A stretch of 64,000 nucleotides of DNA from Mycolicibacterium sp. CBMA 234 (GCF_009729415.1 NZ_MPKW01000021.1:53543-117542), one strand, 5' to 3'; counted from the stretch's first letter, positions 34,944 to 43,607 are shown. Notes: a model not told the origin generated them from the sequence alone. Translations and numbers: made by a program.

Positions 34944-35261
34944 CTACTTGGTGTTGGTGCAGTCGAGCGATACTGAAATGGTTCGGCTGGTCTGAGGCAT
35001 GAGCAACGTGCCGTTGTTCATGCCGCGGCCGGGCCCGACGTACGGCACCCACTGGGTGTTCTGTTGCGGGTTGCGCACGCTGACCACCGTGCACTGCGAC
35101 ATCGGCCCGGATCCGATCTTGTCGATCGTGACGGTGTAGCCCTGGGACTGCAGTCGGTCGATGGTCTCCTGCGCGGTCTCAGCCGCTGCCAATCCGGCCG
35201 GCGCAATCATCGTCAGCGCTGCCCCGCTCATCGCGGCGGCGAGTGTCCAATTCCTGCGCAT
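34944..35261 (-). CDS. small secreted hypothetical protein
   Basis: 105 aa from ATG at 35261, AGGAGA upstream. Signal peptide (about 1-26, ending GLAAA-ET), then ETIDRLQSQGYTVTIDKIGS, a Cys pair (SQCTVVSVRNP and SLDCTNTK) likely disulfide-linked. This is a common small mycobacterial exported protein type with no known role. Confidence 0.75.
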   Translation of the reverse strand: MRRNWTLAAAMSGAALTMIAPAGLAAAETAQETIDRLQSQGYTVTIDKIGSGPMSQCTVVSVRNPQQNTQWVPYVGPGRGMNNGTLLMPQTSRTISVSLDCTNTK

Positions 35262-35362
35262 GATTTTCTCCTGTCCTGACCAATGCCAATCATCCTCCCC
35301 TCTGGCAGGGTCGGCTAGCATCGCGACATCCCAGCGGCAGCAACCCAGAGGCGAATTTCACG

Positions 35363-36991
35363 ATGCTCAGTACGATGCAGGACGCCCCGCTCACCATTGC
35401 CACCATCATGCGGCATGCGACGAGCCTGAATTCCTGCCGGACCGTGACCACGGCGGTCGGCGACGGCAAGTACCGCACGGTCACCTATCGCGAGATCGGT
35501 GAACAGGCGGGCCGCCTGGCCAACGCCCTACGTGGCCTTGGCATCACCGGCGACGAGCGCGTGGGCACCTTCATGTGGAACAACGCCGAGCACACCGTGG
35601 CCTACCTTGCCGTTCCGTCGATGGGCGCGGTGCTGCACACCCTCAACATCCGGCTGTCGCCCGAGCAGATCGCCTACATCGCCAACGAGGCCGAAGACCA
35701 GATCGTCATTGCCGACGTTTCGCTGACCGCCCAGTTGGCCCCAGTCCTGCCGCAGCTGACTACGGTGCACACGGTAATCGTCGTCGGCGCAGGGGATTTG
35801 GGTCCGCTCGAGGCCTCCGGCAAGACCGTGCTGCGGTATGACGATCTGCTGGCCGCGCACCCCGTCGACTTCGACTGGCCCGAGATCGACGAACGATCCG
35901 CGGCTGCCATGTGTTACACCAGCGGCACCACTGGGAATCCGAAAGGTGTTGTCTACAGCCATCGTTCGAGCTTTCTGCATTCCATGGCGGTATGCACGGC
36001 GAACGCCCTCGGGATCGGCAGTGACGATGTGGCGCTGCCCATCGTTCCGATGTTCCACGCCAACGCCTGGGGGATGCCGTACGCCGCGATGATGGCCGGC
36101 GCCGACCTGGTGATGCCCGACCGCTTCCTGGACGGCCGCTCACTGATCGACCTGATCGAGACCTGCCGGCCGACCGTCGCGGCTGCCGTCCCGACCATCT
36201 GGAACGACGTGCAGAACAATCTGGAAAAGACCCCGGGGCATGACATTTCGTCGCTCCGGCTGGTGGCTTGTGGTGGTTCGGCGGTGCCGCTGTCGCTGAT
36301 GCAGGCATTCCAGGAACGTCACGGCGTCTACATCCAGCAGTTGTGGGGCATGACCGAGACGTCGCCGACCGCCACCACTGCCAAGCCGTTGCCGGGGGTG
36401 CCCGACGAACAGCATTGGGCGACCCGCGCGACACAGGGACGTGCGATGTGCGGCGTCGAAGTGCGGATCGTGGACGACGCCGGTGCGGCGCTGCCCAGTG
36501 ATGGGAAAGCGGTCGGTGAGATCGAGGTCCGGGGACCGTGGATCACCGGCAGCTACTACCTGGGTTACGACTCCGACAAGTTCGACAGCGGCTGGCTACG
36601 CACCGGTGACGTCGGGGTCATCGACGATTGCGGGTTCATCACCCTTACCGACCGGGCCAAGGACGTCATCAAGTCCGGTGGGGAATGGATTTCCTCGGTC
36701 GAGCTGGAGAACCACCTGATCGCGCATCCGGCGGTGCTGGAAGCCGCGGTGGTAGCGGTCCCCGACGACCGTTGGCAGGAACGGCCATTGGTTGCCGTGG
36801 TGCTGCACGAGGGCGCGTCAGCGACGCCGGCTGAGTTGCGAGAGTTCCTGGCCGACAAGGTGGTTCGGTGGTGGCTGCCGGAGCGGTGGACATACGTCGA
36901 TCAGGTGCCACGCACCAGCGTCGGCAAGTACGACAAGAAGGCCATCCGGGCCCGCTACGCCGACGGCGCCTACGACGTCATCACCCTTTAG
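35363..36991 (+). CDS. fadD14: fatty-acid--CoA ligase / acyl-CoA synthetase (FadD14-like)
   Basis: 542 aa. ANL superfamily motifs: A3 YTSGTTGNPKG (185-195), A5 LWGMTETSP, A7/A8 SGWLRTGDVGVID and FITLTDRAKDVIKSGGEWIS, and A10 lysine in PRTSVGKYDKKAI. It forms acyl-AMP then acyl-CoA. Length and position next to a Rv1057-like propeller match M. tuberculosis fadD14 (Rv1058). Chain-length preference cannot be read, but the sequence is of the medium/long-chain type. Confidence 0.88.
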   Translation: MLSTMQDAPLTIATIMRHATSLNSCRTVTTAVGDGKYRTVTYREIGEQAGRLANALRGLGITGDERVGTFMWNNAEHTVAYLAVPSMGAVLHTLNIRLSPEQIAYIANEAEDQIVIADVSLTAQLAPVLPQLTTVHTVIVVGAGDLGPLEASGKTVLRYDDLLAAHPVDFDWPEIDERSAAAMCYTSGTTGNPKGVVYSHRSSFLHSMAVCTANALGIGSDDVALPIVPMFHANAWGMPYAAMMAGADLVMPDRFLDGRSLIDLIETCRPTVAAAVPTIWNDVQNNLEKTPGHDISSLRLVACGGSAVPLSLMQAFQERHGVYIQQLWGMTETSPTATTAKPLPGVPDEQHWATRATQGRAMCGVEVRIVDDAGAALPSDGKAVGEIEVRGPWITGSYYLGYDSDKFDSGWLRTGDVGVIDDCGFITLTDRAKDVIKSGGEWISSVELENHLIAHPAVLEAAVVAVPDDRWQERPLVAVVLHEGASATPAELREFLADKVVRWWLPERWTYVDQVPRTSVGKYDKKAIRARYADGAYDVITL

Positions 36992-37014
36992 TTCCCCTCG
37001 GGAGTAGTTCCCCT

Positions 37015-37075
37015 CGCGAGCAGACGCAAAACTGTCGATTTTGAGCGAAGAAAGACAGTTTTGTGTCTGCTCGCG
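37015..37075. repeat. long imperfect hairpin between fadD14 and the hydrolase gene
   Basis: Arms of 22 nt (37015-37036 and 37054-37075; CGCGAGCAGACGC... with its complement) pair with a single mismatch around a 17-nt loop. It separates convergent genes and may terminate transcription, although there is no T-run. Confidence 0.6.
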
Positions 37076-37082
37076 GGATGGA

Positions 37083-37913
37083 TTAGGCCCGGACCGCGAC
37101 TGACGACAACAGGTCGGCGAGCCGGTCTGGCCGGTCCAGCATCGAGAATGTCCGTGCGCCGTCAATGATTTCGAGGCGGGCGTTCGGAATGATCTCCGCC
37201 AGTTTCTCGCCGTCACCGACTTCGAAGAACACGTCGTCGGCCGACCACGCGATCAGCGTCGGTTTGTCGAACTCGGGGAGTCGCTTGGCTACCGCGGTGG
37301 TGACCTCGGTACGTAGGGACCGGGTGAAGTGCCGGAGATCTTCGGCGATCGCCGGGTTGGACTGCGGATTGCGCACCCACTCCCGGGTCAGTGCGTCTAT
37401 GTCCGAGTGCGCGAGCCCGGCGTAGGCGCGCTTGCGTACCAACGGAATTCGCATCGCCTGGGCGGCGGCCCGGAACAACATCTTCGATTGCGACGCCTGG
37501 ATCACCGGCTTGAGGATCGGTGGTGGAAAGTGCTCGAACGCATCGCAACTCGTCAGTACCATAGCGCCGAGCCGGGCCGGGTAGTGGACCGCGACCAGTT
37601 GGGTGACGACGCCGCCGGTGTCGTTGCCGACGAGCACCACGTCGTCGAGGTCCAGTGCGGTCAGGGTGTCGGCGACCATGCGTGCGACGCCATGGATGCT
37701 CCGGTCGGCACCGGGGCGCAGCGGTTCAGGATGTGCGCCTAGCGGCCAGGTCGGGGCGATGCACCGCAGACCGCGTGCGGCCAGGCGGGCGGCGACCTGG
37801 CGCCACAGTTGGCCGCCCATCAAGTACCCGTGGACGAAGACGACGGGCCTGCCGTCCTTCGGTCCGAATTCCTCGAAATGGATGGTTCCGGCGTTAATCT
37901 CGATGATCGACAT
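37083..37913 (-). CDS. alpha/beta hydrolase with Asp nucleophile elbow and missing catalytic His
   Basis: 276 aa from ATG at 37913. Alpha/beta hydrolase fold: oxyanion motif VFVHGYLMGG (27-35) and nucleophile elbow VGNDTGG with Asp98, as in haloalkane dehalogenases and epoxide hydrolases rather than Ser esterases. The usual C-terminal GxGHF motif reads DGARTFSMLDRP, so the catalytic His is Thr255. This was checked on the nucleotides. Either the enzyme uses another base or it is not a hydrolase. Divergent from a TetR gene, 59 bp apart. Confidence 0.82.
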   Translation of the reverse strand: MSIIEINAGTIHFEEFGPKDGRPVVFVHGYLMGGQLWRQVAARLAARGLRCIAPTWPLGAHPEPLRPGADRSIHGVARMVADTLTALDLDDVVLVGNDTGGVVTQLVAVHYPARLGAMVLTSCDAFEHFPPPILKPVIQASQSKMLFRAAAQAMRIPLVRKRAYAGLAHSDIDALTREWVRNPQSNPAIAEDLRHFTRSLRTEVTTAVAKRLPEFDKPTLIAWSADDVFFEVGDGEKLAEIIPNARLEIIDGARTFSMLDRPDRLADLLSSVAVRA

Positions 37914-37937
37914 GCTGGCTCCCAGCTCGGTACATTT

Positions 37938-37972
37938 ACAAACAGGTTGTCCGTAACTTACCAACAGGGTGT
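37938..37972. promoter_or_regulatory. candidate TetR operator
   Basis: The 59-bp divergent gap holds ACAGGTTGT (37942-37950) and ACAGGGTGT (37964-37972), direct copies 22 bp apart, the first inside the inverted ACAA-N5-TTGT (37938-37950). The second touches the TetR start codon, consistent with autorepression. Confidence 0.45.
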
Positions 37973-38578
37973 ATGGAAAACAAGAGACGTACTCAGGAAG
38001 AACGCTCCGCGGCTACTCGCGAGGCGTTGATCGCCGCTGCCCGACGACTGTGGGGCGAGCGCGGTTACGCCGAGGTCGGCACGCCCGAGATTGCCACGAC
38101 GGCCGGGGTTACTCGCGGCGCGATGTATCACCAATTCGCTGACAAGGCAGCGCTTTTCCTGGCGGTGGTGGAAGCGGTAGAGCAGGACGTGATGGCCCGG
38201 CTGGGCGCCGAGGTGGCGTCATCCGGGGCGGCAACCCCGGCCGATGCGATCCGGGCCGCGGTCGACGCCTGGCTCGAGGTCTCCAGCGACCCCGAGGTGC
38301 GGCAGCTGATCCTGCTAGACGCCCCGAGTGTGCTGGGCTGGGCGGGCTTCCGCGACGTGGCCCAGCGCTACAGCCTCGGTATGACGGAGCAGCTGCTCAC
38401 CGAGGCCATCAAGGCCGGCCAGCTGGCGCGTCAGCCGGTACGGGCGCTGGCGCACGTGCTGATCGGTGCCCTCGATGAGGCGGCCATGCTCATCGCCACT
38501 GCCGATGATCCGAAGAAGGCCCGTCGCGAGACGCGGCAGGTGCTGCGTCGTCTCGTCGACGCGATGTTCACCCCCTGA
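37973..38578 (+). CDS. TetR/AcrR-family regulator
   Basis: 201 aa. N-terminal TetR helix-turn-helix (about 13-60: TREALIAAARRLWGERGYAE, TPEIATTAGVTRGAMYHQFADKAALF) and an all-helical ligand domain. Probably represses itself and the divergent alpha/beta hydrolase gene. The ligand is unknown. Followed by a perfect 24-bp hairpin. Confidence 0.92.
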   Translation: MENKRRTQEERSAATREALIAAARRLWGERGYAEVGTPEIATTAGVTRGAMYHQFADKAALFLAVVEAVEQDVMARLGAEVASSGAATPADAIRAAVDAWLEVSSDPEVRQLILLDAPSVLGWAGFRDVAQRYSLGMTEQLLTEAIKAGQLARQPVRALAHVLIGALDEAAMLIATADDPKKARRETRQVLRRLVDAMFTP

Positions 38579-38579
38579 A

Positions 38580-38644
38580 TCGCCGAAACGGCATTCCAGC
38601 AGGCCAGTTCTCGCACTTTCCCTGCTGGAATGCCGTTTCGGCGA
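38580..38644. repeat. perfect 24-bp inverted repeat between tetR and thiolase genes
   Basis: Arms 38580-38603 and 38621-38644 (TCGCCGAAACGGCATTCCAG...) are perfectly complementary, loop 17 nt. It lies between the 3' ends of two convergent genes, so it can serve as a terminator in both directions, though it is longer than needed and has no T-run. Confidence 0.7.
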
Positions 38645-38659
38645 AATATGGGGAGGGTT

Positions 38660-39853
38660 TTACCGCTCGGCGCGCTGGTAGGCCGACACGACGGCGGCGC
38701 CACCCAAGCCAATGTTGTGCTGCAGGGCGGCGGTGACGCCGGAGACCTGACGCTTGTCAGCGGTGCCGCGTAGCTGCCAGGTCAGCTCGGCGCACTGGGC
38801 TAGGCCCGTCGCGCCCAGCGGGTGGCCCTTGGAGATCAGCCCGCCCGACGGGTTGACCACCCAGCGGCCGCCGTAGGTGGTGTCGTTGTTGTCGATCAGC
38901 CGCGGTGCCTCGCCTTCACCGCACAGGCCCAGGGCTTCGTACAGCAGCAGTTCGTTGGCGCTGAAGCAGTCGTGCAGCTCGATGACCTGGAAGTCCTCGG
39001 GGCCGAGGCCGGACTGCTCGTAAACCTTCCGAGCGGCTTGGACATTCATGTCGTGGCCGATGATGTTGGCGGCACTGCCGTCGAACGTCGAGGCGAAGTC
39101 GGTGGTCATGGCCTGACCGACGATCTCGACGGCCTGACCCGCCAGCCCGTGCTTGTCGACGAACGCCTCACTGGCCACGATGGCCGCGCCCGACCCGTCA
39201 GAGGTGGGGGAGCACTGCAGCTTGGTCAGCGGATCGGAGATCATCTTGGCGGCCAGGATGTCGTCGAGCGTGTACTCGTCCTGGAACTGCGCGTACGGGT
39301 TGTTGACCGAGTGTTTGTGGTTCTTGTAGCCGATCTTTGCAAAATGTTCTGCAGTGCTGCCGTATTTCTTCATGTGCTCGCGGCCCGCTGCGCCAAACAT
39401 CCACGGCGCCACCGGGAAAGCGAACTCGTCGATCTCGGCCAGGGCCTTCACGTGCCGGCCCAACGGAGATTCGCGGTCCTGGGCGCCGCCGCCGAGCGAA
39501 CCCGGCTGCATCTTCTCGAAGCCCAGCGCGATGGTGCAGTCCGCGAGGCCGCCCCGGATCGCTTGTGCGGCAAGATAAAGCGCGGTCGACCCGGTCGAAC
39601 AGTTGTTGTTCACGTTGACGATCGGGATGCCCGTCATGCCCAGCTCGTACAGGGCGCGCTGACCGGAGGTCGAGTCGCCAGAACAGTAGCCGACGTAGCC
39701 CTGCTCGACCTGGTCATACGAGATGCCCGCATCGGCGAGTGCCTTGTTGCCGGCCTCGTTGGCCATCTGCGGGTAGTCCCAGCCTTCACGACTACCGGGC
39801 TTCTCGAATTTGGTCATGCCGACGCCGACGACGAACACACGATTCTTGGCCAT
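38660..39853 (-). CDS. SCP2-type thiolase / lipid-transfer acetyl-CoA acetyltransferase
   Basis: 397 aa. Thiolase fold of the SCP-x/Ltp group: nucleophile Cys85 in VNNNCSTGSTALYLA, GFEKM box, ELHDCFSANELL, and NPSGGLISKGHPLGATG with the active-site His. These enzymes cleave or retro-aldol side-chain acyl-CoA intermediates of sterols and fatty acids. A KstR-type palindrome lies 99 bp upstream, in the region shared with the divergent oxidoreductase, which fits a sterol-catabolic role. Confidence 0.88.
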   Translation of the reverse strand: MAKNRVFVVGVGMTKFEKPGSREGWDYPQMANEAGNKALADAGISYDQVEQGYVGYCSGDSTSGQRALYELGMTGIPIVNVNNNCSTGSTALYLAAQAIRGGLADCTIALGFEKMQPGSLGGGAQDRESPLGRHVKALAEIDEFAFPVAPWMFGAAGREHMKKYGSTAEHFAKIGYKNHKHSVNNPYAQFQDEYTLDDILAAKMISDPLTKLQCSPTSDGSGAAIVASEAFVDKHGLAGQAVEIVGQAMTTDFASTFDGSAANIIGHDMNVQAARKVYEQSGLGPEDFQVIELHDCFSANELLLYEALGLCGEGEAPRLIDNNDTTYGGRWVVNPSGGLISKGHPLGATGLAQCAELTWQLRGTADKRQVSGVTAALQHNIGLGGAAVVSAYQRAER

Positions 39854-39952
39854 GGGATTCCTTTCGTTACGACAAGTAGTTCAGTCACGCGCGGCGCTTT
39901 TAGTCAAGACCCTGAAGTCTGGTCACGGACGCCGAGCCGGTGGTATACAACC

Positions 39953-39966
39953 TAGAACGTGTTCTA
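39953..39966. promoter_or_regulatory. KstR-type operator palindrome
   Basis: TAGAACGTGTTCTA is a perfect 14-bp palindrome that fits the published KstR consensus TNNAACNNGTTNNA. It sits between the divergent thiolase (start 39853) and oxidoreductase (start 39992) genes, 26 bp upstream of the latter, within a promoter. Confidence 0.75.
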
Positions 39967-39991
39967 GTTCTGGCGGCGCTCGGGAGGTGTC

Positions 39992-41041
39992 ATGGCGTTA
40001 CGGGTCGTGCAGTGGGCAACAGGGGGCGTCGGCGTCGCCGCGATCAAAGGCGTGCTGGAGCATCCCGATCTGGAACTGGTCGGCTGTTGGGTGCACTCAG
40101 AAGCCAAGAACGGCAAGGACGTTGGTGAGATCGTCGGCGTCGAGCCGCTCGGTGTCACCGCCACCAGCAGCATCGACGACATTCTGGCGCTCGACGCCGA
40201 TGCCGTCATCTACGCCCCGCTGATGGCCAATCCCGACGAAGTGGCCGCGCTACTGCGGTCCGGCAAGAACGTGGTGACGCCGGTCGGCTGGGTGTATCCG
40301 AGCGTCAAACAGGGTGCCCCTATGCGGGAGGCTGCACTGGCCGGCGGCGTCACGCTGCACGGCACCGGCATTGCGCCCGGCGGCATCAGTGAGAAGTTCC
40401 CGCTGCTGTTCTCGGTGATGTCCACCGGAGTGACTTTCGTTCGGGCCGAAGAGTTCTCGGACCTGCGGACGTACGACGCACCCGACGTGCTGCGGCACGT
40501 GATGGGGTTCGGTGAGACCCCGGACAAGGCGCTGACCGGCCCCATGCAGAAGCTGCTCGACAGCGGCTTCATCCAGGCCGTGCGGATGTGCGTCGACGAG
40601 TTCGGGTTCAATGCCGACCCGAAAATCGTTGCCCGTCAAGAAGTTGCGGTGGCCACCGCGCCCATCGACTCGCCGCTGGGGCCCATTCAGCCGGGTCAGG
40701 TCGCGGCCCGCAAGTTCCATTGGGAGGCGGTCGTCGGCGACGAGGTCGTGGTGCGAGTGACCGTCAACTGGTTCATGGGTGAGGAAAACCTCGACCCGGC
40801 ATGGGATTTCGGCCCCGAAGGGCAGCGCTACGAGATGGAAGTCAAGGGCAACCCGGACTTCACTGTCTCCATCAAGGGCTTCCAAGGCGAGGTGGGCGAG
40901 GACGGCCCGGAGCCCGGCGTCGTCGGCACCGCCGCGCACTGCGTCAACTCGGTGCCCGCGGCGTGCGCCGCGGAGCCGGGCATCGCCACGTACCTGGACC
41001 TGCCGATGTTCAGCGCCAAGGCGGCGCCGCGGTTGCGCTGA
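39992..41041 (+). CDS. dihydrodipicolinate-reductase-like NAD(P)-dependent oxidoreductase (Rv1059-like)
   Basis: 349 aa; GGGAGG 6 nt before the ATG. N-terminal Rossmann fold VVQWATGGVGVAAIKGVLEH (5-24), DADAVIYAPL, then HGTGIAPGGISEKFP and a long catalytic/dimer domain. It belongs to the amine-dehydrogenase/DapB-like group common in mycobacteria (Rv1059 by position and length). Substrate unknown; the KstR-type site upstream hints at a steroid or lipid-related role. Confidence 0.78.
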   Translation: MALRVVQWATGGVGVAAIKGVLEHPDLELVGCWVHSEAKNGKDVGEIVGVEPLGVTATSSIDDILALDADAVIYAPLMANPDEVAALLRSGKNVVTPVGWVYPSVKQGAPMREAALAGGVTLHGTGIAPGGISEKFPLLFSVMSTGVTFVRAEEFSDLRTYDAPDVLRHVMGFGETPDKALTGPMQKLLDSGFIQAVRMCVDEFGFNADPKIVARQEVAVATAPIDSPLGPIQPGQVAARKFHWEAVVGDEVVVRVTVNWFMGEENLDPAWDFGPEGQRYEMEVKGNPDFTVSIKGFQGEVGEDGPEPGVVGTAAHCVNSVPAACAAEPGIATYLDLPMFSAKAAPRLR

Positions 41042-41056
41042 CGTCGCGCTCGTCGG

Positions 41057-41120
41057 CCGCGAGCGTGCGCGAATTGCACGCTGAACACGGTGTGTCGGTG
41101 GCAGACACGCACGCTCGCGG
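41057..41120. repeat. inverted repeat between oxidoreductase and alcohol dehydrogenase genes
   Basis: CCGCGAGCGTGCG (41057-41069) and CGCACGCTCGCGG (41108-41120) are perfectly complementary over 13 bp, with a 38-nt spacer that has further GTGT/ACAC pairing. It separates convergent genes. Confidence 0.55.
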
Positions 41121-41146
41121 GAAGTGCGAAGTGGGGTGGGTGAGCT

Positions 41147-42190
41147 CTAGGGCTGGACGAGGATTCGGATCGGATTGCCTTCGGCCCGATCGAGTTTGTC
41201 GATGCCGTCCGCCACGTTCTCGAGCGGGACGATCTCGCTGATGGATCGGGTGAGGTCCAGCCGGCCACGGGATACCAGCGTGGCGAGGGTGCCGATGTCA
41301 GCGTTCTGGTAGCCCAAGTGGCCGAGCACCTGCTTGCGCGTCAGGTTGAAGAACGACGTCGGGCCGATCGACGGGGCGTCGGCGCTCATGCCGACACCGA
41401 CGAACCGGCCACCTACCGTCAAAGAGTTCAGCGCCTGATCGAACGTCGACCCCTTACCGACGGCGTCGAACGCCACGTCGAGCATCCGGCCGCCGGTTGC
41501 CTGCGCGATCTGCGCGGCCAACTCCGGGTCACGGGCGTCGAACGCGTAGTCTGCGCCGACCTCCAGCGCGCGCTCCAGCACGGCTGGGTTGACGTCCACC
41601 GCGATGATCGGCGCCGCCCCGACCAACCGGGCCAACTGCACGATGTGGGTCCCGAGCCCGCCGACGCCCCAAACGCCGACCGATTCACCGATGCCGACCT
41701 GACCGGTACGGACGACGGCGCCGAACGGGGTGGACACCGCGTCGGCCAGGATCGCGGCCTGCTCCAGCGGCACGTTGTCGGGTACCCGGGTCAGCCCGAA
41801 GGCCTGTGCGACGGTGTACTCGGCCCAGCCCCCGTCGTACGCGAACGCCATCAGCCGGATCCGTAAACAGTTCGACATGTCGCCGCGCATGCAGTTCACA
41901 CAGGCCATGCACGGCTTGCCGGCCGCGACGACGACGCGGTCGCCCTCGGCCCACCCGGTGACGCCGGGGCCCAGCTTGGCGATGGTGCCCGACGTCTCGT
42001 GGCCCTGGGTGACGACCGGGAGCTGCGACGGGAAGGTGCCGTTGATCAGGCTGAGGTCGGAGTGGCAGATGCCGCAGAACGCGACCTTGACCAGCACCTC
42101 GCCCGGACCGGGCTCGGGAATCGGAACATCTTCCACCACAACCTTTTTGGTGTCGGTGTAGAAACGTTGGGCCCGCATCGTCGTGGTCAT
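41147..42190 (-). CDS. zinc-dependent alcohol dehydrogenase
   Basis: 347 aa from ATG at 42190 (GGAG upstream). Catalytic zinc ligands Cys42 (CGICHSD), His64-Glu65 (GHE); structural zinc cysteines 94, 97, 100 and 108 (GKPCMACVNC...SNC); cofactor loop GVWGVGGLGTHIVQLA with acidic residue AVDVN, indicating NAD preference. Oxidises an alcohol; substrate unknown. Starts 40 bp from the divergent SRPBCC gene. Confidence 0.9.
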   Translation of the reverse strand: MTTTMRAQRFYTDTKKVVVEDVPIPEPGPGEVLVKVAFCGICHSDLSLINGTFPSQLPVVTQGHETSGTIAKLGPGVTGWAEGDRVVVAAGKPCMACVNCMRGDMSNCLRIRLMAFAYDGGWAEYTVAQAFGLTRVPDNVPLEQAAILADAVSTPFGAVVRTGQVGIGESVGVWGVGGLGTHIVQLARLVGAAPIIAVDVNPAVLERALEVGADYAFDARDPELAAQIAQATGGRMLDVAFDAVGKGSTFDQALNSLTVGGRFVGVGMSADAPSIGPTSFFNLTRKQVLGHLGYQNADIGTLATLVSRGRLDLTRSISEIVPLENVADGIDKLDRAEGNPIRILVQP

Positions 42191-42230
42191 GACACTCCAG
42201 TGGTCAGCTTCGATGGTTACGATCGCCATC

Positions 42231-42716
42231 ATGGCGCAGGCATTGGTTGTCGAGCAATCACGAACAGTTCCCGTCGCGGTGGCCGACGCGTTCAGCGGAA
42301 CCGCCCCGATTCCGCTCAATGAGTTGTTCTGCCGCTGGTACGGACCGATCCCCCCGATCAGGGCGGTCCGCGACCAGACGGGCATCTGGGACTCGGTCGG
42401 GCAGACCCGGACCATTCTGCTGACCGGTGGCGGCAGCATGGCCGAGACCCTGACCTCCTACGACGAGCCGCACTCGTTCGGCTACACCCTGTCCGACATC
42501 AACGGACCGATGGCGCCGCTGGTCAGCGGTGTCCAGGGGCAATGGATTTTCGAGGCCGTTCCCGGCGGGCAGGGCGGGGCCACCAAGATCACCTGGCGCT
42601 GGACCCTGCATCGGCGGAGCGCTTTTACGGCCCCGCTGTTGCCGGTATTCGGCAAGCTGTGGAAGGGCTACGCCGGCCGGTCGCTGGAGCACCTTTCTGA
42701 CCTCCTGGTGGGATGA
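42231..42716 (+). CDS. SRPBCC-family (polyketide-cyclase-like) protein
   Basis: 161 aa from ATG at 42231; an earlier ATG at 42213 is possible. START/SRPBCC beta-helix-grip pattern: VVEQSRTVPVAVADAFS at the N-terminus, DQTGIWDSVGQTRTILLTGGG, ETLTSYDEPHSFGYTLSDI and a long C-terminal helix (GKLWKGYAGRSLEHLSDLL). Probable binder of a lipid or aromatic ligand. Divergent from the alcohol dehydrogenase; upstream of a patatin. Confidence 0.75.
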   Translation: MAQALVVEQSRTVPVAVADAFSGTAPIPLNELFCRWYGPIPPIRAVRDQTGIWDSVGQTRTILLTGGGSMAETLTSYDEPHSFGYTLSDINGPMAPLVSGVQGQWIFEAVPGGQGGATKITWRWTLHRRSAFTAPLLPVFGKLWKGYAGRSLEHLSDLLVG

Positions 42717-42755
42717 CGTTCCCACGGCGCGCGCCGGTTCCTGTTAGATGAACTA

Positions 42756-43607
42756 ATGACTAAGCGCGCACTGGTTCTGGCAGGTGGCGGCATCGCCGGG
42801 ATCGCGTGGGAAACCGGCATCCTGCAGGGCATTGCCGACGAAGCCCCCGAGATCGCCCTGGCGTTGCGGAATTCGGACGTGGTGTTGGGCACATCCGCGG
42901 GCTCGGCTGTCGGCGCTCAACTGGGCAGCGCGCTGACCATTGCGGAGCTGTTCGAGCGCCAGATCGGCGCTGAATCACCGGAGATCAGCCCGGGCATCAA
43001 GATCGACGTCGTCATGGAGTTGTTCGTCGAGGCGATGTTGGCCACCAACGGCACGCGGTCCCAGCAACTGCAGCGCCTCGGGGCTGCCGCGGCGGCCGCG
43101 GACACCGTCAACCCGGCGGTGCGCCGGAACGTCATCGAACGCCGGCTGCCGTCGCACGAATGGCCCGCACACGACCTGCGCATCACCGGCGTCGACATCG
43201 ACTCCGGTGAGTTGGTGATATTCAACCGCGAGTCGGGCGTATCGCTCGTGGACGCCGTCGAGGCCAGCTGCGCGGTACCGGCGGCCTGGCCCGTCGTGAC
43301 CATCGGTGGTCAGCGCTTCATGGACGGCGGCATGGGCAGCAGCGTCAACATGATTGCGGTCGCCGACTGCGACACCGCGGTCGTGCTGGTGCCGGCCCCC
43401 TCCGACTCGCCGTCGCCGTTCGGGGCGGGCCCTGGCGCGGATGTCAGAAGCTTTGCCGGCAGCGCCTGCGCCATCTTTGCCGACGACGAATCCCTCGCGG
43501 CGTTCGGCGTCGACCCCTTGGATCCGGCCTGCCGCATTCCGTCGGCGCACGCCGGGCGGGCTCAGGGCCGCCGGGTCGCTGCGGAAGTCGCCGCGTTTCT
43601 GGCCTAG
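42756..43607 (+). CDS. patatin-like phospholipase (Rv1062-like)
   Basis: 283 aa. Catalytic dyad Ser47 in VLGTSAGS and Asp190 in FMDGGMGS; the oxyanion glycine motif LAGGGIAGIAW (8-18). No signal peptide. Acyl hydrolase acting on phospholipid or acyl-lipid substrates at the membrane surface. It converges with a second patatin gene, overlapping it by 4 bp, as in the Rv1062-Rv1063c pair. Confidence 0.88.
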   Translation: MTKRALVLAGGGIAGIAWETGILQGIADEAPEIALALRNSDVVLGTSAGSAVGAQLGSALTIAELFERQIGAESPEISPGIKIDVVMELFVEAMLATNGTRSQQLQRLGAAAAAADTVNPAVRRNVIERRLPSHEWPAHDLRITGVDIDSGELVIFNRESGVSLVDAVEASCAVPAAWPVVTIGGQRFMDGGMGSSVNMIAVADCDTAVVLVPAPSDSPSPFGAGPGADVRSFAGSACAIFADDESLAAFGVDPLDPACRIPSAHAGRAQGRRVAAEVAAFLA

